DNA of 21,117 nucleotides from JBKEAJ01 sp047972135 (GTDB lineage: Bacteria; Bacteroidota; Bacteroidia; Bacteroidales; Prolixibacteraceae). The DNA lies in contig JBKEAJ010000027.1 of assembly GCA_047972135.1 (NCBI GenBank), forward strand, positions 1 through 21,117. The letters are read 5' to 3'. The notes beneath the pieces are model-generated. The model worked only from the letters and a program-made list of their open reading frames with translations, did not search any database and was not told the DNA's origin. Shown here piece by piece: positions 1 through 7,460 of the stretch. The translations under genes and the position numbers were made by a program. Positions within the stretch are counted from its first letter, which is position 1, and the number at the start of each line of letters is the position of its first letter.

Positions 1-215
1 AATTCCTGATTAAAAACTGCTACAATTTCCGATAGACCTTGACCTTGCACCCTTACCCCAATCTTTTCTTTTAGGTGGATACTTCCCTTTTGCATCTGTA
101 CACTCTGCGGTGCAGGGATGATGCTGACCCCGTCTGCCGTCTGCTCAGGCTGACATGCCGTGAAAGCCGTGGTTAAAAGTACTACGGCTAAGACTAGTAA
201 ATTCTGTAATTTCAT
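1..215 (-). CDS. Beta-N-acetylhexosaminidase-like lipoprotein, N-terminus only (cut by window edge)
   Basis: The minus-strand ATG at 215 opens a frame that runs off the left edge, giving 71 residues. It begins MKLQNLLVLAVVLLTTAFTAC, a lipoprotein signal peptide with the lipidated cysteine at residue 21. The mature part contains IIPAPQSVQMQKGSIHL (about residues 29-45), which matches the start of the GH20b domain that precedes the catalytic barrel in family 20 hexosaminidases (typical form IIPxPxxVxxxxGxFxL). The protein would be exported and anchored in the membrane, trimming terminal N-acetylhexosamine from glycans. The leader AAATATAAACAC directly before ATG AAA resembles those of purC and smpB. 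The catalytic domain is outside the window, so the family call rests on the N-terminal domain alone. Confidence 0.72.
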   Translation of the reverse strand, partial: MKLQNLLVLAVVLLTTAFTACQPEQTADGVSIIPAPQSVQMQKGSIHLKEKIGVRVQGQGLSEIVAVFNQE

Positions 216-299
216 GTGTTTATATTTTGTTTTTTAATTGCCACATGTATCTCGCCAATATAATCATTCTCGTATGTGAGGACTTGTTCTCATGGCTCG

Positions 300-398
300 T
301 TTCATGTGTTTAAAATTTTGCAATAAGCTGTAAGCTATAGGCTTTATGCTTTTGCTGTTTATAATCATCCGTCATTGCGAGCGTCAGCGAAGCAATCT
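300..398 (-). repeat. Start-codon-associated interspersed repeat, copy 1 (no gene behind it)
   Basis: On the plus strand the unit starts TTTCATGTGTTTA, continues through TTTTGCAATAAGCTGTAAGC and TATAGGCTTTATGC, and ends in the REP-like part (370-398). The same order is found at 2095-2190, in front of smpB. The first six bases are the reverse complement of ATG AAA. In this copy that start codon opens only a 13-codon ORF. Confidence 0.8.
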
Positions 399-446
399 GT
401 TCGTTGTTGCAGGAGATTGCTTCGTCGCTAGCTCCTCGCAATGACG
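370..446. repeat. Inverted pair of REP-like units forming a long hairpin
   Basis: The arm at 370-398 begins CGTCATTGCGAG and ends GAAGCAATCT. The arm at 414-446 is its reverse complement in outline, beginning AGATTGCTTCGTCGC and ending CTCGCAATGACG. The arms differ by a 4-base insertion and a few mismatches, leaving a 15-base loop. Arm 2, read on the minus strand, matches the single unit at 9538-9570 at 32 of 33 positions. Related single units lie at 2164-2190 and 9964-9991. Arrangement as both singles and inverted pairs is typical of REP/BIME elements. Confidence 0.85.
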
Positions 447-582
447 TTCGTTTATTCAATTGTTATCATCATCTAATTATCATATCAGCGTATTATCATT
501 GGCTGTTTCATTAACCATTTACAATTCACCATTAACAATTAAAAAAGGTTCGTTTTATTGTTCCTTATGTTTTAGATGTCAA

Positions 583-1641
583 TCAAAGCTCTACTTCTCT
601 ATTCTCGTCGTTGCTGACATTACATGCCTCCAGCAAGCCCTGAATATACGAACCTCGTCGAAAATCTGGACTATGCTGCCGCCCCGCTTTTGCAGCATCA
701 ACAAATTGGCGATACAGCGAAGCCTCAGCCTCGCAATGTACCTGCTCCCAAAGCGCTTCGTCAACATTATTTGTACCTACACATACTTCCAAAGATGCTC
801 CGTCAAAATAGGTGTCAAAGCCGACTCGCAATGCGCCTTTTGTCCCCGACAACCTTATATTAATAGAGTTTATATTGCCCGTTGCCCATCGGGTAATGCT
901 GATATTCCCAACTGTACCATTGTCTGTCGTTGCCATTATCAAGGAACTGTCGTTGGCATCCAACTTATATTCGCCTATCCTGTCGCCGTCGGCTTTATGA
1001 TATACAGGAAGTTTGCAATACACCTTTGTTATATCGCCTGTCAGCATACTCACCGAGTCTAAAATATGACAACCTACGTCGTGCAAAGCTCCGTAGCCAC
1101 CATGCTCTTTCGACAATCGCCACAGCCACTTGCTGTCGGTACGCCAGTCGCCTCGCTTCTGAGACACAAGCCAACTCTGCAAAAAGTTGGCTTCAAAATA
1201 ACGTAACTCCCCTATTATATCTTCATCTATAAGTCTTTTTGCTTTTGATATTGTCGGTTGCTGACGCAAACTGAAATTTACCATATTCACCGCCCCACTC
1301 TTGCGAGCTTCCTCTTCCATTTCCTGCGTGTCGGCATAAGTAAGTGCCAGTGGCTTCTCGCACAAAACATGTATGCCCGCTCGCAATGCCGCAATTGCCT
1401 GCTCCTTATGAAAAGAGTCGGGCGACACAATCGCAACAGCCCTGCATCCCGAATCCCTGAGCATCTGCGAATAATCAAAATAAGGATTTGTACCTGCCCG
1501 AGAGGCAAACTCCTCCGTGCGCTCACGACTCTGACCTCCAAGCACTCCCACAATCTCAACATCGGGCATACCGAGATAATTCTCAAGATGGACATTTGCA
1601 AAATGTCCTGTTCCTACTATTGCAAGTTTCAGTTTCTCCAT
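583..1641 (-). CDS. Gfo/Idh/MocA family NAD(P)-dependent oxidoreductase
   Basis: This 352-residue protein has the two-domain plan of the family. The N-terminal Rossmann fold carries the dinucleotide motif GTGHFA at residues 10-15, and CEKP at 94-97 supplies the conserved Lys. The C-terminal alpha/beta substrate domain has GALHDVGCHILD at 184-195, with Asp188 and His192 in the usual catalytic positions. Members oxidise or reduce sugars, inositols or related polyols in the cytoplasm; the substrate cannot be read from sequence. The start codon is 3 bp after the smpB stop, so the two genes are probably co-transcribed. It lies upstream of a hexosaminidase gene, but 367 bp of repeats separate them, so a joint sugar pathway is only a guess. 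It is clearly different from the second family member at 5016-6071. Confidence 0.9.
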   Translation of the reverse strand: MEKLKLAIVGTGHFANVHLENYLGMPDVEIVGVLGGQSRERTEEFASRAGTNPYFDYSQMLRDSGCRAVAIVSPDSFHKEQAIAALRAGIHVLCEKPLALTYADTQEMEEEARKSGAVNMVNFSLRQQPTISKAKRLIDEDIIGELRYFEANFLQSWLVSQKRGDWRTDSKWLWRLSKEHGGYGALHDVGCHILDSVSMLTGDITKVYCKLPVYHKADGDRIGEYKLDANDSSLIMATTDNGTVGNISITRWATGNINSINIRLSGTKGALRVGFDTYFDGASLEVCVGTNNVDEALWEQVHCEAEASLYRQFVDAAKAGRQHSPDFRRGSYIQGLLEACNVSNDENREVEL

Positions 1642-1644
1642 TGA

Positions 1645-2100
1645 TTAAAATTTTCGCATCCTATCCATATCTCGCTTGGCATCTTTCGTCTTTAAACTCT
1701 CTCGCTTGTCGTGCAATTTCTTACCTTTGGCAAGTGCTATCTCTAGCTTCGCCAAGCCCCTGTCGTTCAGAAACAACTTCAAGGGAACGATTGTCAAGCC
1801 ACCTTCCTTTATCTTCTTTGCCAACTTGTCGATTTCCTTTTTTGTGAGTAGCAACTTCCTGTCGCGACGCGGCAGATGATTGTTGCAAGTACCAAATTTA
1901 TACTCCCCCACATACATGCCACGAATATACAACTCACCCGACAAAAACAAACAGTATGCCTCTACAAGACTTGCCTTATTGTCCCTAATAGACTTTATCT
2001 CAGTACCATAAAGCTGCAAGCCTGCGACATACCTGTCGAGTATCTCGTATTCAAAGAAGGCTTTTTTATTCTTTATGTTTATTTTCGTTTGTTGTTTCAT
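1645..2100 (-). CDS. smpB: SsrA-binding protein SmpB
   Basis: SmpB binds tmRNA and delivers it to stalled ribosomes for trans-translation. The 151-residue product has the usual family length. Its OB-fold core includes the conserved GTEIKSIR (residues 32-39) followed by LVEAYC. The basic tail HDKRESLKTKDAKRDMDR (from residue 130) is the part that enters the empty mRNA channel. The open frame extends in frame to 2202, but those 34 extra codons are interspersed repeat and have no homology expectation. The ATG at 2100 fits both family length and the AAAAGATAAACAG leader. The downstream oxidoreductase begins 3 bp after the stop. The repeat abutting the start codon is the notable oddity. Confidence 0.95.
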   Translation of the reverse strand: MKQQTKINIKNKKAFFEYEILDRYVAGLQLYGTEIKSIRDNKASLVEAYCLFLSGELYIRGMYVGEYKFGTCNNHLPRRDRKLLLTKKEIDKLAKKIKEGGLTIVPLKLFLNDRGLAKLEIALAKGKKLHDKRESLKTKDAKRDMDRMRKF

Positions 2101-2190
2101 CTGTTTATCTTTTGCAATAAGCTGTAAGCTATAGGCTTTATGCCTTTTTTGTCTATAACCATCCGTCATTGCGAGCGTCAGCGAAGCAAT
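2095..2190 (-). repeat. Start-codon-associated interspersed repeat, copy 2 (smpB leader)
   Basis: On the plus strand this reads TTTCATCTGTTTATC, then TTTTGCAATAAGCTGTAAGC, TATAGGCTTTATGCC, a short T-rich spacer and the REP-like unit at 2164-2190. The first six bases are codons 2 and 1 of smpB. Everything upstream of smpB to about 2190 is therefore repeat, followed by the phrase TTCAACGATTAAAC (2198-2211), which also belongs to a family seen near 4018 and 10131. Confidence 0.85.
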
Positions 2191-2242
2191 TAAACGGTTC
2201 AACGATTAAACTATCTTAAACTCTAAACCTTGAAAAAAGGCT

Positions 2243-2809
2243 TTAATATACTCTACTAAAGGCTTCTACAAAATTACGAACAAAAGAGTAGGCTAGCAAA
2301 TATACCAATAATATGATAACTGCTGTAACAAAATTAAATCCGTTTCTCCGTTTATTTTCTATATCTAACTGTGTATTCAATCCCACCACATAAACCACAA
2401 ATGTGTACAACATCAAAGCCTTTACATAAATAAGAGTGGGGAATATATAGATTATCATCGAAGCTATTACAGTTGGTATCAATGCCATTGTCAGTATGTC
2501 AAACAGCGTCCTAGAATAATCTATGCCCGAAAAGTTCTTTGCTATTTTTGTTATTAAGGATTTCGATAAAAAGAAAACTGTAAGATGAAGCAGCAACTCG
2601 CCGACAGCAAAGAACAATGCATTGTCGCTACCCTCGATAATCTTACCGACAAAAGCCACTAATACAACAAGTGCCATTAGCCCCCAAAACACATTGACTA
2701 AGGACTTGTGCATATCTTCCACATAAACGTCATCCCAGAATTTTACGGGATTGATGACTACCAGAAGTGTCCTTACAAACTTTGATTTTTCTTTCTTTTC
2801 CTCACTCAT
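2243..2809 (-). CDS. Yip1-type integral membrane protein
   Basis: The 188-residue product starts with a charged cytoplasmic segment (MSEEKKEKSKFVRTL) and a Pro-containing stretch INPVKFWDDV, typical of bacterial Yip1-domain proteins. Five hydrophobic segments follow, centred near residues 48, 73, 114, 136 and 168. No catalytic residues are seen. The function is unknown; the Yip1 domain in eukaryotes acts in membrane traffic, but nothing comparable is established for bacterial members. The frame is open one codon further to a TTG at 2812, but ATG at 2809 is preferred. The start is 23 bp after the purC stop, so it probably lies on the purC transcript. A shared role with purine synthesis is not implied. 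Confidence 0.75.
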   Translation of the reverse strand: MSEEKKEKSKFVRTLLVVINPVKFWDDVYVEDMHKSLVNVFWGLMALVVLVAFVGKIIEGSDNALFFAVGELLLHLTVFFLSKSLITKIAKNFSGIDYSRTLFDILTMALIPTVIASMIIYIFPTLIYVKALMLYTFVVYVVGLNTQLDIENKRRNGFNFVTAVIILLVYLLAYSFVRNFVEAFSRVY

Positions 2810-2832
2810 CAACTTGTCCTCACAATAACGAA

Positions 2833-3780
2833 TTACGACAGCCTTGCCAACTCTGCCTCTATATTTGTCTTAATCCTAGAGTTTACATCGACAGTGTCCC
2901 CTTTCTTAAACTTCTCGCCTAAAAGACTTTCGTACAGCTCGATATAACGCTCAGAGATGCCGCTCACAACTTTATCCGTCATTTCAGGAACTTTCTGTCC
3001 TGGCTCTCCCTGAAAACCATTCTCCATAAGCCACTCGCGCACAAACTCTTTCGACAACTGACGCTGACGCTTGTCGGCATCGTAAAGCTCCTTATATGTA
3101 TCGGCATAAAAATATCTTGACGAATCGGGCGTATGTATCTCGTCTATCAAATAAATCTTACCGTCCTTTTTGCCAAACTCATACTTCGTGTCTACTAGTA
3201 TAAGTCCTGACTTTGCGGCTATCTCTGTTCCTCTTTGAAATAATGCTAGTGCATATTTCTCAAGCTGAACATAATCACTCTCAGAAACCAAGCCCTGCTT
3301 GATTATTTCGTCTCTGCTTATATCCTCATCATGCCCCTCGTCGGCTTTTGTGGTCGGCGTTAGTATGGGTGTCTTCAGTTTGCAGTTCTCTCTCATTCCC
3401 TCTGCCAAAGGAACTCCACAAATCTCTCTCTTACCACTTGAATACTCCCTCCAAGCATGACCCGAAAGATAGCCCCTGACAATCATCTCAACCTTAAATG
3501 GTTCGCAAAAATGACCAATCGTAACATTTGGATCGGGTACCGATATTTTCCAATTGGGAACAATATCCTCAGTAGAATCTAAAAACTTCTCGGCTATCTG
3601 ATTGAGTACCTGCCCCTTGTAGGGTATCCCCTCAGGCAACACTACATCGAATGCCGAAATACGATCGGACACAAGCATCACCATGTACTCATCTTTGATG
3701 TTATATACATCCCTCACTTTGCCTTTATAAAAAGACTTCTGTCCTTCAAAATTGTAATTTGTTTCCTTTATTGCTTTCAT
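2833..3780 (-). CDS. purC: Phosphoribosylaminoimidazole-succinocarboxamide synthase (SAICAR synthetase)
   Basis: PurC joins CAIR and aspartate using ATP to make SAICAR in de novo purine synthesis. Visible signatures are KGKVRDVY (residues 19-26, ATP lid), SDRISAFDVVLPEGIPYKG (38-56), EMIVRGYLSGHAW (98-110), LVDTKYEFG (195-203) and DEIHTPDSSRY (213-223). The 315-residue length is the long form of the enzyme, larger than the roughly 240-residue enterobacterial one. The start at ATG 3780 lies directly against an interspersed repeat, with the leader AAAAGATAAACAC nearly identical to that of smpB. The Yip1-type gene follows after 23 bp. No purine riboswitch is seen upstream; that space is repeats. 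Confidence 0.97.
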   Translation of the reverse strand: MKAIKETNYNFEGQKSFYKGKVRDVYNIKDEYMVMLVSDRISAFDVVLPEGIPYKGQVLNQIAEKFLDSTEDIVPNWKISVPDPNVTIGHFCEPFKVEMIVRGYLSGHAWREYSSGKREICGVPLAEGMRENCKLKTPILTPTTKADEGHDEDISRDEIIKQGLVSESDYVQLEKYALALFQRGTEIAAKSGLILVDTKYEFGKKDGKIYLIDEIHTPDSSRYFYADTYKELYDADKRQRQLSKEFVREWLMENGFQGEPGQKVPEMTDKVVSGISERYIELYESLLGEKFKKGDTVDVNSRIKTNIEAELARLS

Positions 3781-3838
3781 GTGTTTATCTTTTGCAATAA
3801 GCTGTAAGCTATAGGCTTTAGGCTTTTGCTGTTTTTAA
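3775..3838 (-). repeat. Start-codon-associated interspersed repeat, copy 3 (purC leader), lacking the REP end
   Basis: On the plus strand this reads TTTCATGTGTTTATC, TTTTGCAATAAGCTGTAAGC, TATAGGCTTTAGGC and TTTTGCTGTTT. Bases 3778-3780 are the purC start codon. About 40 consecutive bases are almost identical to the smpB copy. The REP-like part found at the far end of copies 1 and 2 is missing here. Confidence 0.85.
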
Positions 3839-4063
3839 TTATCCTTCTGTGTGTAGTTAGGCTTACTGCATATAGCTTAAAGCCTACTGCATGGCTGTTT
3901 CATCTGTTTATCTTTTACAATAGGCTGTGCTTTTGCTATTTATTTTATAATCTGCCCTTACAGGGCGTATATTATTTTATCATCCTCGCAGGTCTGCCCC
4001 TACTTTGTCAAACTCTAAACAAGTCAACGATTAAACCTTGCATTAGCATTATCATCATATCAA
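3839..4063. repeat. Repeat-filled spacer between phoH and purC, with a degenerate fourth copy
   Basis: No gene is seen. Segment 3898-3942 repeats the smpB start context (TTTCATCTGTTTATCTTTTA) followed by the shortened form CAATAGGCTGTGC; its start codon opens only the 8-codon minus-strand ORF MKQPCSRL (3877-3903). A small palindrome, GCCCTTACAGGGC, is at 3954-3966. The phrase GGTCTGCCCCTAC at 3991-4003 recalls the GGGGCAGG repeat at 9721. TCAACGATTAAACC (4023-4036) belongs to the family also seen near 2198. Confidence 0.7.
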
Positions 4064-4996
4064 CTATTCAGCCTCGTAGGCTTCAACGATTTTTTGTACT
4101 AAGCCGTGTCTGACAATATCACTTTTATCAAACCTGACCACAGCTATCTCCTCAACATCTTGCAAAACCTTAATCGAATGTAAAAGACCACTTTCAATCT
4201 TCTTAGGTAAGTCTATCTGCGTATCGTCGCCCGTGATTATATATTGACTAGACTGACCCATTCTAGTTAGAAACATTTTCATTTGGCTTTTTGTTGTATT
4301 TTGAGCCTCATCCAATATCACAAAAGAACTCGTCAGCGTTCTACCTCGCATAAATGCCAAAGGGGCAATCTCTATCACTCCATCTTTTATGAAATCTTCC
4401 AAGCGCCTTGCAGGTATCATATCCAACAAAGCATCGTACAAGGGACGTAAATAAGGATCTATCTTTTCTTTCATGTCGCCGGGCAGGAATCCTAAATTTT
4501 CACCTGCCTCCACAGCAGGACGACTAAGTATAATTTTCTTAACCCTACGCTCCTTGAGAGCTGCAACTGCCAGAGCTATTGCAGTATATGTCTTCCCTGA
4601 CCCTGCCGGTCCAACAGCAAACAACAAGTCTAGCTCCTTTGCCTTATCTACCAATACTTGCTGATTCTTTGTTTTGGCTCTTATAGGTTTGCCATTATTA
4701 CCATGGAGTATTACACCCTGAGTATCAGGAACAACAGAAACAGTACCTGAGTCTATCAGCGAAACGACGGTTTCTTCATTCAAGAAATTGTGCTGTACAT
4801 AGTAGCCTATAATTTTTCTGAAAGCATCCTCAAAGCGATTCAACTGCTCTGTATCGCCGTAAACCTTTACTAGACTTCCCCTGTCAACAATCTTTATATT
4901 GGGAAATTTAGAGCGAAGTATGTCTATGTTTTTATTATGTGTGCCATATAGACCTATGTAGTCAACATCGGATATATCTATTTCTCTCTCTGTCAT
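4064..4996 (-). CDS. phoH: PhoH-like ATPase
   Basis: This 310-residue P-loop ATPase has a small N-terminal KH-like region (about residues 10-70). The PhoH ATPase domain follows, with Walker A GPAGSGKT (129-136), Walker B VILDEAQN (226-233) and the helicase-like segment ITGDDTQIDLP (254-264). Family members of this size (PhoH-L, YbeZ type) are RNA-associated and often sit near ybeY and ribosome-maturation genes. Here the operon neighbour two genes upstream is the 16S rRNA methyltransferase rsmD, which suits a ribosome or RNA role. The start is 19 bp after the preceding oxidoreductase gene, and the gene ends the block before a repeat-filled spacer. The name PhoH is historical; phosphate regulation is not indicated. 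Confidence 0.93.
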   Translation of the reverse strand: MTEREIDISDVDYIGLYGTHNKNIDILRSKFPNIKIVDRGSLVKVYGDTEQLNRFEDAFRKIIGYYVQHNFLNEETVVSLIDSGTVSVVPDTQGVILHGNNGKPIRAKTKNQQVLVDKAKELDLLFAVGPAGSGKTYTAIALAVAALKERRVKKIILSRPAVEAGENLGFLPGDMKEKIDPYLRPLYDALLDMIPARRLEDFIKDGVIEIAPLAFMRGRTLTSSFVILDEAQNTTKSQMKMFLTRMGQSSQYIITGDDTQIDLPKKIESGLLHSIKVLQDVEEIAVVRFDKSDIVRHGLVQKIVEAYEAE

Positions 4997-5015
4997 TATG
5001 CTTATAAATACTCTC

Positions 5016-6071
5016 TTACATCATCACTGTTGCCCTCGTATCATTACTAGTTACACAGGCTTCTAATATCTCTATCACCGTAAGCACCTCATCGTACTTC
5101 ACAGGAAATGCTACACTGTCTTTCAGATTACGTACTATCGCATCGAAAAACTCCATCATACAACCCTGTTTTGTGGTTACATTCTTGCAGGTAACTACTC
5201 CGTCAGGCTGTCCCATATAAAAAGTACCCTCATCTTCTTTTGGCTCGATACCGAAACCATCCGCATTAGGGAACAGACCCTGTATCAATTGCGCTTCTTG
5301 TACATCATCACCTTTTTTTCTGAATGCTCCCCTATCGCCAAAAACTGCAAATTTATCTCCCTGCGAAGCTGCTAAATAGGAGGACTTCAATGTTACCAAT
5401 AGATGTGGGTATTGAAGTTTTATGTCAAAAAAATCGTTGGTGGTCGCATCCTCTCTAACTTTGCGGATAAATGCCGTAACTGTTGCCGGACGACCCCATA
5501 GACTTACCGCTTGGTCGATGAGATGAGATCCTAAGTTATATAATGCACCCGAGTAAACTGTATCTGCTTTGTCGCGCCACGAATCCTTTATGCGAGGTCG
5601 ATAGCGATCAAAATGAGCCTCATATTCAACTAAATTGCCCAATATCCCAGAATCCAAAACTCCTTTTACCGTTAAAAAGTCGCTTGCCCAACGCCTGTTC
5701 TGATATACGTAAATCTGCCTATATTCGCGCTTTGCTAAGGTTATCAATTCTTCAGCTTGTGATAAGCGTTGTGTAAACGGCTTCTCTACTACAACATGCT
5801 TCCCTGCCTTGATAGCATCTCGACACATACTGAAATGCAAATGGTCGGGAGTATTTACTACTACCAAATCAATATTAGGATTTCTCAGTATCTCATCGTA
5901 AGTCCTTGCCGTTATTGAGTGAGGATATTTACCAGCACTCAAATTCTTGGTGCGCTCAAGAATCACATCCAGCGAAAAATGCTTTGATACCTCATAAAAA
6001 GGACAATGAAACAACTGTCCTGACATTCCATATGAAGCAACTGCCACCCTTATCTGTCCTTTATCGTTCAT
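5016..6071 (-). CDS. Gfo/Idh/MocA family oxidoreductase (YvaA/YdgJ-like)
   Basis: The 351-residue protein has an N-terminal Rossmann fold whose glycine-rich loop is the variant ASYGMSGQLFHCPF (12-25). This S/G-x-x-FH form is typical of the YvaA/YdgJ subgroup rather than GxGxxG. VEKPFTQRL (95-103) supplies the conserved Lys97. The C-terminal substrate motif is GALYNLGSHLIDQ (175-187). The position usually occupied by catalytic Asp is Asn179, while His183 is kept. Subgroup members reduce or oxidise inositols or sugars with NADP(H), but the substrate here is unknown. It starts 12 bp after rsmD and ends 19 bp before phoH, so it is inside a tight operon of mostly RNA-related genes. The contribution of Asn179 to activity is uncertain. 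Confidence 0.88.
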   Translation of the reverse strand: MNDKGQIRVAVASYGMSGQLFHCPFYEVSKHFSLDVILERTKNLSAGKYPHSITARTYDEILRNPNIDLVVVNTPDHLHFSMCRDAIKAGKHVVVEKPFTQRLSQAEELITLAKREYRQIYVYQNRRWASDFLTVKGVLDSGILGNLVEYEAHFDRYRPRIKDSWRDKADTVYSGALYNLGSHLIDQAVSLWGRPATVTAFIRKVREDATTNDFFDIKLQYPHLLVTLKSSYLAASQGDKFAVFGDRGAFRKKGDDVQEAQLIQGLFPNADGFGIEPKEDEGTFYMGQPDGVVTCKNVTTKQGCMMEFFDAIVRNLKDSVAFPVKYDEVLTVIEILEACVTSNDTRATVMM

Positions 6072-6083
6072 GTAATTAACTAT

Positions 6084-6620
6084 TTATCTATTAAATATCG
6101 AGAAATGTACTCCTCCGTACTTCCTCATTTGCTCAAAGCCTGCGACATTTGAGTATTCCTTACGCTTAGGATGCTCAAGTATAAATATACCATTCTCACA
6201 AAGTAAATCCCTCTCCAAAACACAATGTATTAGCTCATCAAAATTCGGCAGATCGTAAGGTGGATCTGCAAATATTACATTATATTTTAATGTCGCGGAT
6301 TCTAAATACTTGAAAACATCTGATTTCACTGACTCCAATCCCTCTGAAATTCCTAGCTCCGATGCCGCTGCCTTTATTCCTGATATATACCTATAATTCG
6401 ACTCCACCGCCGTAACTCGGGGAACTCCCCTTGATATAAACTCAAAACTTATTGAACCTGTCCCTGCAAATAAATCCAAAACCGACATTTCTTCAAAAGT
6501 ATAGCGACTCATGAGGACATTGAACAGTCCTTCTCGCGCTTGATCAGTCGTTGGTCGCGCCTTAAAATATTTGCTTGCTCTGAAATGCCTACCCTTATAT
6601 TTTCCCGCTATAACCCGCAT
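6084..6620 (-). CDS. rsmD: 16S rRNA (guanine(966)-N(2))-methyltransferase RsmD
   Basis: The 178-residue SAM-dependent methyltransferase opens with the family signature MRVIAGKYKGRHF. It continues with RPTTDQAREGLFNVL (22-36), the SAM-binding motif VLDLFAGTGSISFEF (47-61) and the catalytic DPPYDLP (119-125). It modifies G966 of 16S rRNA during small-subunit assembly. The frame is open to a TTG at 6626, but ATG 6620 places the conserved MRVIAG at the N-terminus and is preferred. The start lies inside the end of the DUF3822-type gene (13-bp overlap), which suggests translational coupling. The pairing of these two genes is common in Bacteroidota. Confidence 0.95.
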   Translation of the reverse strand: MRVIAGKYKGRHFRASKYFKARPTTDQAREGLFNVLMSRYTFEEMSVLDLFAGTGSISFEFISRGVPRVTAVESNYRYISGIKAAASELGISEGLESVKSDVFKYLESATLKYNVIFADPPYDLPNFDELIHCVLERDLLCENGIFILEHPKRKEYSNVAGFEQMRKYGGVHFSIFNR

Positions 6621-7447
6621 TGACAAAACTTAAGCAAGTTATAATGCTCTGTCCGATAATCTTTGTCATACTTCGCATTCCAGACGACCCCGTCCTTGCA
6701 AACAAGTAACTCCAAACCTCGCAAATTCTTCTTGAAAAAATTTATGAAATCAGAATCCAATACTCCCGAAAAATTAACACTTAAATCATCGGGTGAAATC
6801 GGAATACTGTGAATTAACTTCAACAAATAGTATAATATGTCTTCCTTTGAAGACACATCCACAGAACTGTAGTTTAATAATTCGCCTTTACCTCTCATTG
6901 CACACATATACGCTCGGGTCGGCGCAATATGGCACGAAACTACTATTTTCTTCTTGCTTGTCTCCGTTCGGTCTGTAAGTGACGACAGAATATGCTTAAA
7001 CTGTAGTTCGTTATATTTAAAATATCTGCCTAGCAGGGGCTCTAACCACGAATAACTCTCATAAACAACATACAAGGGCTTACCGTCAATCTTGGAATAT
7101 TTCAACTCCATGTCACCTGAACTACATAAGTACTTATCCAATGTTTTCTCCGAAAAAAAAGCCTCCGGTACAGGAGTCGCTGCCTTATCCTCTATCAACA
7201 CTTTTATGGCACTATAGTTCGGTCGGGTCAACCATGTATTTTCCATAAATATGCTTTCAATCTTATATTCAAGCATACTAACGTTCTGGAGAGATATCGG
7301 CTCATACATGAAAGCAAACATCTCTCGCACTTCCGGCTTACAACATGTAAAGGAAAATCCATCCGTGCTTATACAGATGGATATTCCTCTCAAGTTATGC
7401 TTAGCCTCTGAAAAATCATCAGGCTTATATATAACGCTTTTACTCAC
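6608..7447 (-). CDS. DUF3822-type protein, possible actin-like ATPase fold
   Basis: I recognise this 279-residue protein as the DUF3822-type gene that precedes rsmD in many Bacteroidota; the function is not established. The start must be GTG at 7447: an in-frame TAG lies directly upstream, and the conserved N-terminal strand ISICISTDGFSF (22-33) would be lost with any later ATG. The layout suggests two similar halves: a first strand-turn-strand at 22-36, and a second near 168-196 (IVVSCHIAPTRAYMCAMRGKG) followed by a helix and VNFSGVLDSDF (224-234). This resembles the repeated subdomain pattern of actin-like proteins such as PilM/GspL, but no clear phosphate-loop motif is visible. It begins 13 bp after a pseudopilin-like gene and overlaps rsmD by 13 bp. 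The fold idea is inference. Confidence 0.8.
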   Translation of the reverse strand: MSKSVIYKPDDFSEAKHNLRGISICISTDGFSFTCCKPEVREMFAFMYEPISLQNVSMLEYKIESIFMENTWLTRPNYSAIKVLIEDKAATPVPEAFFSEKTLDKYLCSSGDMELKYSKIDGKPLYVVYESYSWLEPLLGRYFKYNELQFKHILSSLTDRTETSKKKIVVSCHIAPTRAYMCAMRGKGELLNYSSVDVSSKEDILYYLLKLIHSIPISPDDLSVNFSGVLDSDFINFFKKNLRGLELLVCKDGVVWNAKYDKDYRTEHYNLLKFCQCGL

Positions 7448-7460
7448 CTAGATAAATTAA

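Larger units (their letters stand above)
216..582. other. Gene-free spacer made of repeats between hexosaminidase and oxidoreductase genes
   Basis: No credible gene is seen here. From left to right it holds the hexosaminidase leader, a 13-codon ORF on the minus strand (264-305, MKRAMRTSPHIRE) behind a purC-like leader, the AGCTGTAAGCTATAGGC repeat, an inverted pair of REP-like units (370-446), and AT-rich sequence with phrases such as ACCATTTACAATTCACCATT. A weak minus-strand promoter candidate, TATATTGG at 255-262, lies about 40 bp before the hexosaminidase start. It lacks a convincing upstream element. Confidence 0.6.

Noticed and set aside
460..1644. Several plus-strand open frames of 60-200 codons opposite the first oxidoreductase
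   Set aside because: They lie antisense to a gene with clear family motifs, overlap one another in different frames, and their translations have no recognisable motif.
2101..2202. N-terminal extension of SmpB by 34 residues
   Set aside because: The extra codons are the same repeat that occurs upstream of purC and in noncoding DNA; without them the protein has the normal family length.
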